64,000 bases of DNA from Bradyrhizobium altum (GTDB lineage Bacteria > Pseudomonadota > Alphaproteobacteria > Rhizobiales > Xanthobacteraceae), in contig NZ_JACMYP010000001.1 of assembly GCF_020889705.1 (NCBI RefSeq), positions 177,107 to 241,106 on the forward strand, read 5' to 3'. A program made the translations under genes and the position numbers. Shown here one piece after another: positions 9,429 through 18,593 of this stretch. Each line of letters opens with the position of its first letter. Within the stretch, counting starts at the first letter, position 1. The notes under the pieces were generated by a model that was not told the DNA's origin, made no database searches, and was given only the letters and a program-made list of their open reading frames with translations.

Positions 9429-11030
9429 ATGGAAGAGGCACTTGAGGCGCATCGAGGCGATGGACCGAAAGCGGGCATGGCGGTGAAAAAGGGTCCATCC
9501 CATCTGCTCGGTAATTCGGCATGGAACGCGACGGCGTTCGCGGTCGCGGTTCTGCTCAACCTTGCGATTCTCCCGTTCGTGATCTTTCGCCTCGGCCTTG
9601 CCGCCTTCGGGGTTGCGGGTCTGGTGACTGCCTGCGTCGCGCCTGCGCTGATGTTCAGCAATGCGCTTGGCCTCTCGACGGCGCGCGAACTCGCGCAAAG
9701 GCTGGAACCGTCCGATCGCGACGAGGCACGGCGTTTCTTTGCGACCGCCCTTGCGCTCGCGATCGCCGTGGGCAGCCTGATCTCGGCATTGCTCATCCTT
9801 GCCGGACCGCCGCTCGCGCGATTGGGATTTCACCTGGGTGGTCCGGCGTCCGACGATCTCGGGCTTGCCTTTGCATTGGCTGGTGCCGGCTGGCTGTTGC
9901 AGTGCCTGTTTGCGGTCTTTCTCTCGCTGTTCACGGCGCGCCAGGATTATCGGCGGATCGCGTCGATCAGCATCACCGGCACGGTGGTGACGACGATGTC
10001 GATGCTGCTGCTGATCCCATATGCGCCGCGCGCCTCGACCTTCCTCGGCTGTCAGGCCCTGGGCTTTGCGACGAATCTCCTGATGGCGTCCGCCTGGTCG
10101 CGGCATGCGATCAGCGACTGGCTGGCACGGCCTGCGCTCGATCGCAGCGCGCTGCGTGCACTCGTGAAACTTGGCGGCTGGCAGGTTGCGGCGCAAAGCG
10201 GCGCGCTGTTTGCCGGTCAGGCGGACCGCTATCTGCTCGGTGCGCTGCTGCAGCCGCAATTCGTCGGCTTCTACAGCGTCGCGCAGCGGCTGGAGGAGGC
10301 GGTCTATATCGGCGTGCTGAAGATCGGCGAGATATTGTTCCCGTTCTTCAGCACGCTGCAGAAAGAGGATGACGATCGCAAGGTCGACCTCCTGCTTCGC
10401 TCCTCCTGGATCCTCAACGTGCTTGCCGCCAGCGCGCTTGGCGGCCTGATCCCGGTTGCCGGCGCGCTGCTGTATCGATGGACTGGCGCCGAGGTCGCCG
10501 CCGAGGCGCAACTGGTGCTGGTGGTGCTTGCGATCAGCGGGATATTGGGGTCGAGCGCCAACGTGTTTGCGTTCTATCTGCTGTCGCAGGGACGCTCCGG
10601 CTTCAACGCGTTGATCTCGCTCGTCACCGGCATCTTCACGCTGGCGACCAGCGCCATTGCGTTGCCGTATTTCGGCTGGCAGGCGGCGGGCTGGAGCTCC
10701 TGCGTCGGGATGGTTGCCCAGATGGTCGTCACGGTGCTGTTGCTGCGGCGAACCTTCAGGCTCTCAGCCATGTGGTCACGGATGGTGCATTTCGTCCTGA
10801 TCCCGCTCGGCACGGGCATCGCCGTTGCGCTGGTGCTGCGCGCGCAGCTTGGCCATGTGTCGTTCGACCGCGCGCCGTCATGGTGGTATGTGGTGTCGCT
10901 CTACGGCGTGTCGGCGGCGGCGATCTTTGTCGCCGCCATCGCTGTGTCGCAGCTCGGTCCCTATCGCGCCGTCTGCTGGCGGGATCTCCGCGTCATCGTC
11001 GCACGTTTTTTGCCCTTCAAGGCCGCCTAG
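9429..11030 (+). CDS. Wzx-like polysaccharide flippase/transporter
   Basis: Integral membrane protein of the MOP superfamily (PST/Wzx type), which flips undecaprenyl-linked oligosaccharides to the periplasm. About 533 residues, with roughly 14 hydrophobic segments from residue 23 (NSAWNATAFAVAVLLNLAIL). It carries GGWQVAAQSGALFAGQADRYLLGALLQP, a pattern seen in this class around helix 7. ATG 9477 would remove 16 residues and is a possible alternative start; neither has a strong ribosome site. It is the first gene of the polysaccharide locus and lies 2 bp before an asparagine synthetase-type gene. An ABC exporter is also encoded in this locus, so this flippase may serve a different glycan. Confidence 0.8.
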   Translation: MEEALEAHRGDGPKAGMAVKKGPSHLLGNSAWNATAFAVAVLLNLAILPFVIFRLGLAAFGVAGLVTACVAPALMFSNALGLSTARELAQRLEPSDRDEARRFFATALALAIAVGSLISALLILAGPPLARLGFHLGGPASDDLGLAFALAGAGWLLQCLFAVFLSLFTARQDYRRIASISITGTVVTTMSMLLLIPYAPRASTFLGCQALGFATNLLMASAWSRHAISDWLARPALDRSALRALVKLGGWQVAAQSGALFAGQADRYLLGALLQPQFVGFYSVAQRLEEAVYIGVLKIGEILFPFFSTLQKEDDDRKVDLLLRSSWILNVLAASALGGLIPVAGALLYRWTGAEVAAEAQLVLVVLAISGILGSSANVFAFYLLSQGRSGFNALISLVTGIFTLATSAIALPYFGWQAAGWSSCVGMVAQMVVTVLLLRRTFRLSAMWSRMVHFVLIPLGTGIAVALVLRAQLGHVSFDRAPSWWYVVSLYGVSAAAIFVAAIAVSQLGPYRAVCWRDLRVIVARFLPFKAA

Positions 11031-11032
11031 AC

Positions 11033-12871
11033 ATGTGTGGTATCGCAGGCATCGTCAATCTGCGCGGCGGCCCCGTGGAGCCGGCCGACATCTCGCGGCT
11101 CACCAGCCTGATCGCGCATCGCGGTCCGTTCGGTGAGGGCACCTGGTTCAACGCGAAGCGAAACGTCGCCTTCGGCCATCGCCGGCTTGCCATTATCGAT
11201 CCCGGCGAGGGCGGCTATCAGCCGATGGCGTCAGGCGACGGTCGTTATGTGATCGTCTACAACGGCGAGATCTACAACTTCCTCGAATTGCGCCGCGAGC
11301 TCGAGGCGAAGGGCGTGGTCTTCCGCAGCCAGTCCGACACCGAAGTGATCCTTGCGGCCTGGCAGGCGTGGGGCGAGGACATGCTGCTGCGCTTTAACGG
11401 CATGTGGGCGCTGGCGATCTACGACAGCGTCACGGATGATCTGTTCCTCGCGCGCGATCGGTTCGGCATCAAGCCGATGCTGTACGCGCTGTCGGGCGAA
11501 CGGTTCGTGTTCGCGTCCGAGCAGCGGGCGCTGGCGCGGAGCGGGCTGGTTGAGACGTCGCTCGATGTCGACGTGGCGCGGCGGCTGTTGCTTGACCCGT
11601 TCGGGATCGAAGGCAGCGAGCGCTCTCTGTTCGCCCAACTGCGTCGCCTGCAGGGCGGGCACTGCATGTGGTTGCGCCAGGGCCGCGTGCAGGTGCGCCG
11701 CTGGTGGCGGACCGTGGATCATCTGCCCGCGATCCCTGATACTGAATCCGAACGCGTAGCGCGCTTTCGCGATCTGTTTCAGGATTCCGTCGCCCTGCGG
11801 ATGCGCAGCGACGTTCCGATCGGGACCTGCTTGTCCGGCGGCTTCGATTCGTCCGCGGTGATCTGCGCGATGGCGACCCATGAAAAGGCCGGGATGGGAC
11901 CGCGCGACAGCACGGCCTGGCGGCACGCCTTTGTCGCGACCTTTCCCGGCGCCAGCAATGACGAGCGGCCGATGGCGGAGGAAGCGGCGGCGTGGGCCGA
12001 TGTGGCGCCGAGCTTTCTCGAGATCGGGCGCTCCGATGCGCTCACCGACCTTGATCGGATCCTTGACGACAACGACGACGTCTATATCGGGCTGCCGAGC
12101 GCGCCGTGGCTGATCTATCGCGAACTCCGGCGCCAGAACGTCACCGTGTCGCTTGACGGCCACGGAGCGGACGAATTGATGGGCGCCTACCTGCAGGAGG
12201 GGCAGTCGACCGCATTCCGGATCCGGAACGCCGCCGCCGCGCTCACATCACGATCGCAGCTGGCGCAGCGCGGCATCGACTTCCTGCGGGCGCAGATGAT
12301 CAGGCGCCAGGGGCACTATTTCCTGCGGGGAGGCCTGACGGCGATGCCTGCGGCGCTGCCGCTGGTCGCCGAGGATGACGAGTTGCCGAACGCGTGGGGC
12401 GCGCTGAACCGGCGTCTCTATCGCATGTTCCACTCGACCACGCTGCCCACCATTCTGCGCAATTTCGACCGGCTCTCGATGGCGCACGGGATCGAGGTGC
12501 GCATGCCGTTCATGGACTGGCGGCTGGTGACCTACACGATGGCGCTGCCGGAAACCAGCAAATCGGCCGACGGCATGACCAAGGTGGTCGCGCGTCAGGC
12601 GATGGCGAACCTGATGCCCGAAAGCATCCGCACCGCGCGCCGCAAGGTCGGCTTCAACTCGCCGATGCCGGAATGGCTGAACGGGCCATTGGCGGGCTGG
12701 ACCAATGAGCTGCTCGATCGCAATGTCCCGGCGTTTGCCGAGTTCGTCGACGAAGCGCCGCTTCGAAAGACGGTCGGCCACTTGACGGCATCGCAGAGCT
12801 GGGATTGGGAATCCGTCGGCCGGATCTGGCCATACCTGAACATGAAATGGATGTTGGCAAGGTCCGTATAA
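11033..12871 (+). CDS. asnB: AsnB-type glutamine amidotransferase 1 (asparagine synthetase B family)
   Basis: Two-domain enzyme of 612 residues: an N-terminal class II glutaminase (about 1-200) and a C-terminal ATP-pyrophosphatase amide synthase. The start is fixed at 11033 because the catalytic cysteine must follow Met (MCGIAG). The glutaminase carries HRRLAI and YNGEIYN, but HRGPFGEG has Phe where most members have Asp. The ATP loop is SGGFDSS near residue 267, and DGHGADELMGAY and MAHGIEVRMPFMDWR follow. In surface-glycan loci such enzymes are thought to amidate uronic acids; that role is inferred here. It lies between a flippase (2 bp upstream) and a glycosyltransferase (3 bp downstream), clearly in one operon. 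Confidence 0.88.
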   Translation: MCGIAGIVNLRGGPVEPADISRLTSLIAHRGPFGEGTWFNAKRNVAFGHRRLAIIDPGEGGYQPMASGDGRYVIVYNGEIYNFLELRRELEAKGVVFRSQSDTEVILAAWQAWGEDMLLRFNGMWALAIYDSVTDDLFLARDRFGIKPMLYALSGERFVFASEQRALARSGLVETSLDVDVARRLLLDPFGIEGSERSLFAQLRRLQGGHCMWLRQGRVQVRRWWRTVDHLPAIPDTESERVARFRDLFQDSVALRMRSDVPIGTCLSGGFDSSAVICAMATHEKAGMGPRDSTAWRHAFVATFPGASNDERPMAEEAAAWADVAPSFLEIGRSDALTDLDRILDDNDDVYIGLPSAPWLIYRELRRQNVTVSLDGHGADELMGAYLQEGQSTAFRIRNAAAALTSRSQLAQRGIDFLRAQMIRRQGHYFLRGGLTAMPAALPLVAEDDELPNAWGALNRRLYRMFHSTTLPTILRNFDRLSMAHGIEVRMPFMDWRLVTYTMALPETSKSADGMTKVVARQAMANLMPESIRTARRKVGFNSPMPEWLNGPLAGWTNELLDRNVPAFAEFVDEAPLRKTVGHLTASQSWDWESVGRIWPYLNMKWMLARSV

Positions 12872-12874
12872 CCA

Positions 12875-13972
12875 ATGCGTCTGTTCCAGAATAGCGGTCT
12901 CTATCCGTCTTATCTGCCGCGGCTGAACCAGCTTGCGGCAAAAGCGTCAAGCTTCGCGGCACGCCGCGACGCGTTCCTGCATGATCGCTTCGGCGCGGCG
13001 CATTTCCTCGAGCCCGTGCTCGATGGTGCGCCTGAAGCCTTCTTCACCAATGGCGACGACGAAGTGCTGCAGCGCCAGTGGGCGCGTGAGCAGGACATGA
13101 AGGGGACGCCGACGCTCGAAGCCATTCTGCTCGCGCAGATCGAGCATCACCGAACCGACGTGTTCTACAATCTCGATCCGGTGCGTTATCCGAGTGCGTT
13201 CATCGCCAAGCTTCCAGGCTGTGTGAAGAAGACATTGTGCTGGCGCGCGGCGCCCTCCGGCAATGCCGACCTGACCGCCTACGGCGCGGTGCTTGGAAAC
13301 TTCCCCTCGATCCTCGAGGCCTGGCGTAGCAAAGGCTGCCGCGCGGAGCTGTTCTTTCCCGCGATCGATCCTGTCATGGAGCAGTACGGTCACGGCGAAC
13401 GGCCGATCGACGTGGCGTTCGTCGGTGGATATTCGCGGCATCACAGTGCGCGGGGCAGGACGCTCGAACAGGTCGCGGCTCTGGCCGCTGACCGCAAGAT
13501 CGTGTTCTGCCTCGATGCGTCGCGGCTGACGCGGCTTGCCGAAAGCGCGGTCGGTCGGTTGCTGCCGCTGCAAAAGCACCGCAGGCCCGACGTCATCGCG
13601 CGAATCGCGCGGCTGCCGCTGTTCGGCAGGGACCTCTACGAGCTGTTCGGATCCGCCAAGATCGTGCTCAACGGCGCAATCGACATGGCCGGCAATGACC
13701 GCGGCAACATGCGCTGCTTCGAGGCGATGGGCTGCGGGTCGCTGCTCGTGTCGGATTCCGGCAACTATCCGGAGGCGATGCAGGAGGGCGTGACGATGCG
13801 CACCTACGACGCTCCTGAACAGGCAGCCGAGGCGATCTCAAGCAGCCTGCAGGATTGGCCGCAATGGGCCGCGGTCGCCGCGTCCGGCCGAAGCCGCGTG
13901 CAGCAGACCTACAGCAAGGCCTCGCAATGGGCCCAGTTTACCGATCTCGTCGCGCGGATTGAGCCGTGCTAG
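12875..13972 (+). CDS. Glycosyltransferase, GT-B type with C-terminal group 1 domain
   Basis: Protein of 365 residues resembling glycosyltransferases with a Glyco_trans_1_2 type C-terminal domain. The second half reads VAFVGGYSRHHSARG, then an ELFGSAKIVLNGAID segment and RCFEAMGCGSLLVSDSGNYPEAM, where the glutamate of the E-x-M-G-C-G motif would bind the sugar nucleotide. No signal peptide or membrane segment is visible, so it is presumably cytosolic. It starts 3 bp after the asnB stop. Donor and acceptor cannot be predicted. Confidence 0.72.
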   Translation: MRLFQNSGLYPSYLPRLNQLAAKASSFAARRDAFLHDRFGAAHFLEPVLDGAPEAFFTNGDDEVLQRQWAREQDMKGTPTLEAILLAQIEHHRTDVFYNLDPVRYPSAFIAKLPGCVKKTLCWRAAPSGNADLTAYGAVLGNFPSILEAWRSKGCRAELFFPAIDPVMEQYGHGERPIDVAFVGGYSRHHSARGRTLEQVAALAADRKIVFCLDASRLTRLAESAVGRLLPLQKHRRPDVIARIARLPLFGRDLYELFGSAKIVLNGAIDMAGNDRGNMRCFEAMGCGSLLVSDSGNYPEAMQEGVTMRTYDAPEQAAEAISSSLQDWPQWAAVAASGRSRVQQTYSKASQWAQFTDLVARIEPC

Positions 13973-13975
13973 TGC

Positions 13976-14075
13976 GTTTTCGGGCGAAATGGATGCCGGT
14001 TCGCGCAAGGAAATCGCGTCAAAACACCAGTCTGGAGCCCCGTTCCGATTCCATCGGAACGGAAAAGGCTCTAGA
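13976..14075. repeat. Dispersed repeat with strong terminal hairpin
   Basis: An approximately 100-bp element beginning AGTGCGTTTTCGGGCG and ending AAAAGGCTCTAGA. It matches, from memory, a dispersed intergenic sequence of Bradyrhizobium and related genera. It contains the perfect hairpin CGTTCCGAT-TCC-ATCGGAACG (14041-14061). There is no T-run after the stem, so it is not a classic terminator. It fills the gap between the glycosyltransferase and the methyltransferase, and may limit readthrough or protect mRNA ends. Confidence 0.7.
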
Positions 14076-14116
14076 CGGTGCACAGTGCCGGCCAGCGGGC
14101 GGGCGATCGGGCCGAG

Positions 14117-14959
14117 ATGATGTTTGCAAGTGACTTGATCCATCAACTGAAATGGGTGGCCGACGGGCTTGCCGTGCCGCTGTTCAGGTTGCGGCCGCGG
14201 CCGTTCGGGCCGGGCTATCAGACGGTCAAGCGCGATACGATCACCGCAGCTATCGACGCGGGCCTGCTTCAGGCAGGTAAGGAGCTTCCACCGGGGTATG
14301 GCGTCGCCATGGACGAGCGCGTGGTGGAATATCCCTGGGTCTATGGCCGATTGAACAATGTCGGCAAGATGCTGGACGCTGGATCGACCTTCAACCACGA
14401 CTTCCTGCTGCAGCGTCCGCCGCTGCGCGGCGCGGATCTCACCATCATGACGCTGGCACCCGAGCGGCGGTGCTATTGGCATGACGGCTACTCCTATGTG
14501 TTCGGCGATCTCCGGAAGACGATGTTCGGCGATCAGGTTTTCGACACCGTCGCCAGCATTTCGACGATCGAGCACATCGGCCTCGATAATCAGATGCTGT
14601 ATACGGGCGATCCGCGCGACGCGGAGACCGATCGGGACGGCTTTGTTCCGGCGGTGCAGGAGTTCAAGCGCATCCTCAAGCCCGGCGGCACCTGCCTGAT
14701 CTCCGTGCCGTTCGGCAAGCGCGAGAATCTCGGTTGGTATCAGGTGTTCGATCTTGCCATGATCGAGCGGATCATCGAGGCATTCGGCGCGGTGTCCCAC
14801 CATGTCGACTATTTCGGCTACTCGCGACAAGGCTGGTCGCGCCAGAGCGCCGAGGCGCTCGCCGACGCCACCGTTTTCGACATCCACACCGGCAAGGGGC
14901 AGGGCAACGACCTTGCGGCGTCGTCGCGCGCCGTTGCGTGCCTGCAGTTGACTGCATGA
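14117..14959 (+). CDS. SAM-dependent methyltransferase-like protein (DUF268-like)
   Basis: From ATG 14117 about 280 residues; a GTG at 14078 would add 13 residues lying partly in the repeat-hairpin region, so the ATG is preferred. The second half resembles the methyltransferase core: FDTVASISTIEHIGL (motif for strand 4) and FKRILKPGGTCLISVPFG (strand 5). The glycine-rich SAM loop is poorly conserved, with GADLTIMTLAPERRC in its place. The STIEHIGL pattern is typical of DUF268-type glycan-locus proteins. It overlaps the next gene by 4 bp (ATGA). The methylated substrate, probably a sugar or lipid-linked glycan, is unknown. Confidence 0.65.
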   Translation: MMFASDLIHQLKWVADGLAVPLFRLRPRPFGPGYQTVKRDTITAAIDAGLLQAGKELPPGYGVAMDERVVEYPWVYGRLNNVGKMLDAGSTFNHDFLLQRPPLRGADLTIMTLAPERRCYWHDGYSYVFGDLRKTMFGDQVFDTVASISTIEHIGLDNQMLYTGDPRDAETDRDGFVPAVQEFKRILKPGGTCLISVPFGKRENLGWYQVFDLAMIERIIEAFGAVSHHVDYFGYSRQGWSRQSAEALADATVFDIHTGKGQGNDLAASSRAVACLQLTA

Positions 14960-15525
14960 ATCTCGATTATCTGATCCAGCGTCTGCTCGGTCGCGCGACG
15001 TGCCGCTTGCAGGCGGACGCGGCGCTCGGCCGCTATGCCAGGATCAGAAACATCCGTGGCGATTCCGACAAGATCGTCGTCGGCCGCAACAGCCGCATCC
15101 TGGGCGAGCTCCTGACCTTCGCGCATGGTGGGGAGATCAAAATCGGCGAGTGGTGCTACGTCGGCGAGGGCACCCGGATCTGGTCGGCGGCCTCGATCGA
15201 GATCGGCAACCGCGTTCTGATCTCGCATTCGGCAAATGTTTTCGACAATCTCACGCATCCGTTGCGGGCGACGGAGCGGCACCGGCAGGTCCAGCAGATT
15301 TTCACGCGCGGACATCCGAACGATATCTCGCTTGACGAGAGCCCGGTGAAGATCTGCGATGATGCCTGGGTCGGCGCGGGCGCGATGGTCTTGCGCGGTG
15401 TGACGGTTGGGCAGGGCGCGATCGTCGCGGCCGGCGCGGTCGTGACCCGGGATGTCGCGCCGTTTTCGATCGTGGCGGGCAATCCGGCCGTGCTGGTAAG
15501 GGAGCTTGGCCCCGATGAACGGTGA
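14956..15525 (+). CDS. Hexapeptide-repeat acyltransferase (LbH/WcaF-like)
   Basis: A 189-residue left-handed beta-helix acyltransferase, probably O- or N-acetylating a sugar with acetyl-CoA. Imperfect hexapeptide turns run from about residue 33 (KIVVGRNSRI, EIKIGEWCYVGEGTRI, SIEIGNRVLISHSANVFD) to VKICDDAWVGAGAMVLRGVTVGQGAIVAAGAVVT, and it closes with the family ending IVAGNPAVLV. The catalytic-type histidine is in the SHSANVFDNLTHP segment. The ATGA overlap with the preceding methyltransferase fixes the start. The next gene overlaps its 3' end by 11 bp. Confidence 0.82.
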   Translation: MNLDYLIQRLLGRATCRLQADAALGRYARIRNIRGDSDKIVVGRNSRILGELLTFAHGGEIKIGEWCYVGEGTRIWSAASIEIGNRVLISHSANVFDNLTHPLRATERHRQVQQIFTRGHPNDISLDESPVKICDDAWVGAGAMVLRGVTVGQGAIVAAGAVVTRDVAPFSIVAGNPAVLVRELGPDER

Positions 15526-16366
15526 GCGCAAGTTTACCACCTGGGAGGATGCGGTGGTCTGGCTGCGCAATCAGCCGGAGCAGCGCCAGCTTGTGCTCGA
15601 CGCGTTCTACGACGATCCGCTGGTTGGCGCTGCCGAGCGCTATTTCCAGAGCTCCGAGTGGCAAGCGGTTGCCACGCTGCTCGCCGGCCGGTCAGGTACC
15701 GCGCTCGACGTTGGAGCCGGTCGCGGCATCGCGAGCTACGCGCTCGCCCGAACCGGCTTTGCTGTCACGGCGCTCGAACCGGACCCGAGCGCGATCGTGG
15801 GAGGGGCGGCGATCCGCGGTCTGGCGCAACAGACGCAATTGCCGATCCAGGTGGTCGAAGAGTTTTCCGAGCGGCTGCCGTTCGCCGAGGCGACGTTCGA
15901 TCTCGTCTTCGCCCGCGCTGTGCTGCACCATACGCGCCATCTCGAGGGGGCGTGCCGGGAGATGTTTCGCGTACTGCGGCCCGGTGGTATGCTGATCGCG
16001 GCGCGCGAACATGTCATCAGCAAGGAGGCGGATCTTCCGCAGTTCCTTGCGCAGCATCCGCTGCATCATCTTTACGGCGGCGAACATGCCTTCCTGCTCG
16101 ATCGCTACACCGGCGCGCTCACCACCGCCGGGTTTTCCGCGGTCGACACGCTGGCGCCGCTGCAAAGCCCGATCAACCTGTTTCCCTATACGTCGGAGAC
16201 CCTGAAAGCCGCGATCGTGACCAAGTTGTCGCAAAAGATTCCGGTTGCTCCGCTATGGCGAACTGCGCTTGCCTCAAATTGGCTGTTCGGCTCGCTGCTG
16301 TCGATGGCCGAGCGTTTCGATCATCGACCGGGCCGGCTCTACTCCTTTGTCTGTCACAAGGCTTAA
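15515..16366 (+). CDS. Class I SAM-dependent methyltransferase
   Basis: A 283-residue methyltransferase. Motif I is ALDVGAGRGIASYALA (about residues 66-81), followed by the acidic strand-2 end VTALEPDPS, then FDLVFARAVLHHTRHLEGACREM and VLRPGGMLIAAREH. AAGGGAG lies 11 bases before ATG 15515, which is preferred over an upstream in-frame start. It overlaps the acyltransferase gene by 11 bp and precedes the SDR gene by 3 bp, so it belongs to the same transcript. It probably methylates a sugar residue or glycan terminus; the target is unknown. Confidence 0.82.
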   Translation: MNGERKFTTWEDAVVWLRNQPEQRQLVLDAFYDDPLVGAAERYFQSSEWQAVATLLAGRSGTALDVGAGRGIASYALARTGFAVTALEPDPSAIVGGAAIRGLAQQTQLPIQVVEEFSERLPFAEATFDLVFARAVLHHTRHLEGACREMFRVLRPGGMLIAAREHVISKEADLPQFLAQHPLHHLYGGEHAFLLDRYTGALTTAGFSAVDTLAPLQSPINLFPYTSETLKAAIVTKLSQKIPVAPLWRTALASNWLFGSLLSMAERFDHRPGRLYSFVCHKA

Positions 16367-16369
16367 GCG

Positions 16370-17302
16370 ATGATCGTCTGGGTTACAGGCGCGAACGGGT
16401 TCATCGGCCGCCATCTGGCGCATGCGTTGGCGGGGGCAGGCCATGCGGTGCATGGCGTCGGACACGGCGCGCTTGATGCAACGGAAGCCCGGCGGCTCGG
16501 CTTGCAGAGCTGGATCAACGGCGAGATCGATGCGGCGAATCTCAACGCGCTTGCGGCTGCGCACGGGCCGCCGACGCGTGTCTTTCATCTGGCCGGCGGA
16601 TCGTCCGTCGGCGTCTCCATCGAACGGCCGTTCGAGGATTTTTCGCGCACTGTCGCGAGCACCGCGCGGCTGCTCGAATGGCTGCGCGGATCCGCGCCAG
16701 ACTGCGCGGTGATCGCTGCGTCGAGTGCGGCCGTCTATGGCGCCGACCATTTCGGCCCGATCGCTGAAAGCGCGATCGTAACTCCGATGTCGCCGTATGG
16801 GCAGCACAAGCTGATGATGGAGCAATTGTGCGCGAGTTATGCGCGGTCGTTCGCCTTGCGTTGCACGGTCGTGCGGCTGTTCTCTGTCTATGGGCCCAAC
16901 CTGCGCAAGCAATTGCTCTGGGACATCTGTTCGCGGCTCGACGCCAAGGAGCAGGTGCTCACGCTCGGTGGGACCGGCAACGAGATACGTGACTGGACCG
17001 ACGTTCGCGATGTCGCGCGGCTGCTTGCAAGCGTCGCGGAAGCATCGTCGTCACCGGAGGCCTTCCGGGTCGTCAATGGCGGTTCGGGCCGGGGAACGAG
17101 CGTTGCCGACATCGCCGCCGGTCTCATCGGACAGTGGGGGAGCAAGACGGTCGTGCGGCACTCGGGCGTCAGCCGCCCCGGTGATCCCATGAACCTCTTG
17201 GCCGATGCTGCGATGCTGCGCCAGATCGGCTTCGACTGGCGCATTCCGCTCGATCAGGGCCTCGCCGATTACGTGGCCTGGTTCAAGGGGCAGGCTTCGT
17301 GA
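16370..17302 (+). CDS. NAD-dependent epimerase/dehydratase (extended SDR)
   Basis: Nucleotide-sugar modifying enzyme of 310 residues. The Rossmann motif VTGANGFIGRHLA is at the N-terminus. The catalytic Ser/Tyr/Lys set is visible as ASSAAVYG and SPYGQHK, and VVRLFSVYGPNLRKQ and IRDWTDVRDVARLL follow the extended-SDR pattern. Product (4-epimerase, reductase or dehydratase) cannot be assigned from sequence alone. It overlaps the following glycosyltransferase by 4 bp (GTGA). Confidence 0.82.
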   Translation: MIVWVTGANGFIGRHLAHALAGAGHAVHGVGHGALDATEARRLGLQSWINGEIDAANLNALAAAHGPPTRVFHLAGGSSVGVSIERPFEDFSRTVASTARLLEWLRGSAPDCAVIAASSAAVYGADHFGPIAESAIVTPMSPYGQHKLMMEQLCASYARSFALRCTVVRLFSVYGPNLRKQLLWDICSRLDAKEQVLTLGGTGNEIRDWTDVRDVARLLASVAEASSSPEAFRVVNGGSGRGTSVADIAAGLIGQWGSKTVVRHSGVSRPGDPMNLLADAAMLRQIGFDWRIPLDQGLADYVAWFKGQAS

Positions 17303-18492
17303 CGTCCGCCGGCCCGGTGCGCTTTGCGTTCAACCACATTTCACGCCCGCTCTGGGCTGGCGGGTATAACTATCAGCGCAATTTGTTTACGGCGCTGGCC
17401 CGCTTTCGTACCGGCGAATTCGTTCCGGTCGTTCTCGCCGGGCATCAGGCTGATGCCAGCGAGCTTGCCGAGCTAGCAGCGATCCCCGGCGTCGAGATCG
17501 CGCGCTCAGCGGCATTCGACGGACAGCCGGGCCTGACGGCCGCGCTTGCGGGTGGTCTGGATCGTGGCGCCGCGCAGGCGTTTCGAGATGCGCGGGTCGA
17601 TGCGGTCGTCGAATCGGCGCGCTTTTTTGGCTGGCGGCTTGCGCTGCCGGCGGTGGCCTGGATACCCGATCTGCAACACCGCTCCTTGCCGCAGTTGTTT
17701 CCAACCACCGCACGATGGCGCCGTGAGCTCGGCTTCCGCGTGCAGATCGCCTCTGGCCGGACGATCATGCTGAGCAGCGAAAGCGCGCTGCATGATTTCC
17801 AGGCCTACTATCCGCGCGTCAGAAACAAGGTCTGTGTCGTTCGCTTCGCGACCCAGCCGCCCGCCGCGCTTCTCAACGAGGATCCGCGCGAGGTTATCGC
17901 GACCTATGGCTTGCCGGAGAACTACTTCTATTTGCCAAACCAGTTCTATCGTCACAAGAACCACCGGCTTGTGGTCGACGCGCTGACCATCCTGAAGCGC
18001 CGCGGGGTGAACGTGGTCGTTTGTGCGTCTGGTAGCACCGAAGACCGGCGTGAGGCCGGATATTACGAGCTCGTCAAATCGGAGGTCGAGAAGCGCGGCC
18101 TGGATTCATATTTCCGCCACGTCGGCATCATTCCGCTGGCTCACGTCTATGCGCTGCTGCGGGCGTCGAGCGCGATGATCAATCCATCGCGTTTCGAAGG
18201 CTGGAGCTCGACGGTCGAGGAGGCCAAGTCGTTCGGCGTGCCGATGGTCCTGTCCGATATCGACGTGCATCGGGAACAGACCGAAGGGGCTGCGCGCTAT
18301 TTCGGCGTCGATGATGCAGCCGCGCTGGCAGATCACCTGGCGCAGCTATCGGGGCAAAGCCACGCACAGGTGGTGCGAAACATCGTTCCGCAGCAAGACG
18401 GTCGCGTGCGCGCCTTCGCGGCGAGTTTTGCCGATGCGATGCGGCGAGCGGTTCACCGGGGTGTCGATCAGCCAGGCGCAAAATCGGCGTGA
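17299..18492 (+). CDS. Glycosyltransferase family 4-like protein
   Basis: A 397-residue GT-B glycosyltransferase. The donor-binding C-terminal half contains YFYLPNQFYRHKNHRLVVDA (the family HKNH pattern), DSYFRHVGIIPLAHVYALLRASSAMINPSRFEGWS and VEEAKSFGVPMVLSDIDVHREQ, with the E-x7-E-like segment in FEGWSSTVEEA. GTG is used as start, overlapping the upstream SDR stop. It is the last gene of the first forward block; a reverse-strand gene follows convergently after about 100 bp. Confidence 0.87.
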   Translation: MTSAGPVRFAFNHISRPLWAGGYNYQRNLFTALARFRTGEFVPVVLAGHQADASELAELAAIPGVEIARSAAFDGQPGLTAALAGGLDRGAAQAFRDARVDAVVESARFFGWRLALPAVAWIPDLQHRSLPQLFPTTARWRRELGFRVQIASGRTIMLSSESALHDFQAYYPRVRNKVCVVRFATQPPAALLNEDPREVIATYGLPENYFYLPNQFYRHKNHRLVVDALTILKRRGVNVVVCASGSTEDRREAGYYELVKSEVEKRGLDSYFRHVGIIPLAHVYALLRASSAMINPSRFEGWSSTVEEAKSFGVPMVLSDIDVHREQTEGAARYFGVDDAAALADHLAQLSGQSHAQVVRNIVPQQDGRVRAFAASFADAMRRAVHRGVDQPGAKSA

Positions 18493-18593
18493 AGGTTGAG
18501 CCGAATGCGGATGTTTCGACAAGTCACTAGCAAAATAGGCGGCCGTGGATGGAAAAGCTGCCTCGGCGTCTCGCGACACCGGTCAAGCCTCGG

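Noticed and set aside
18493..18593. Terminator between the convergent glycosyltransferase and methyltransferase genes
   Set aside because: No stem with a T-run was found in the 100-bp gap.
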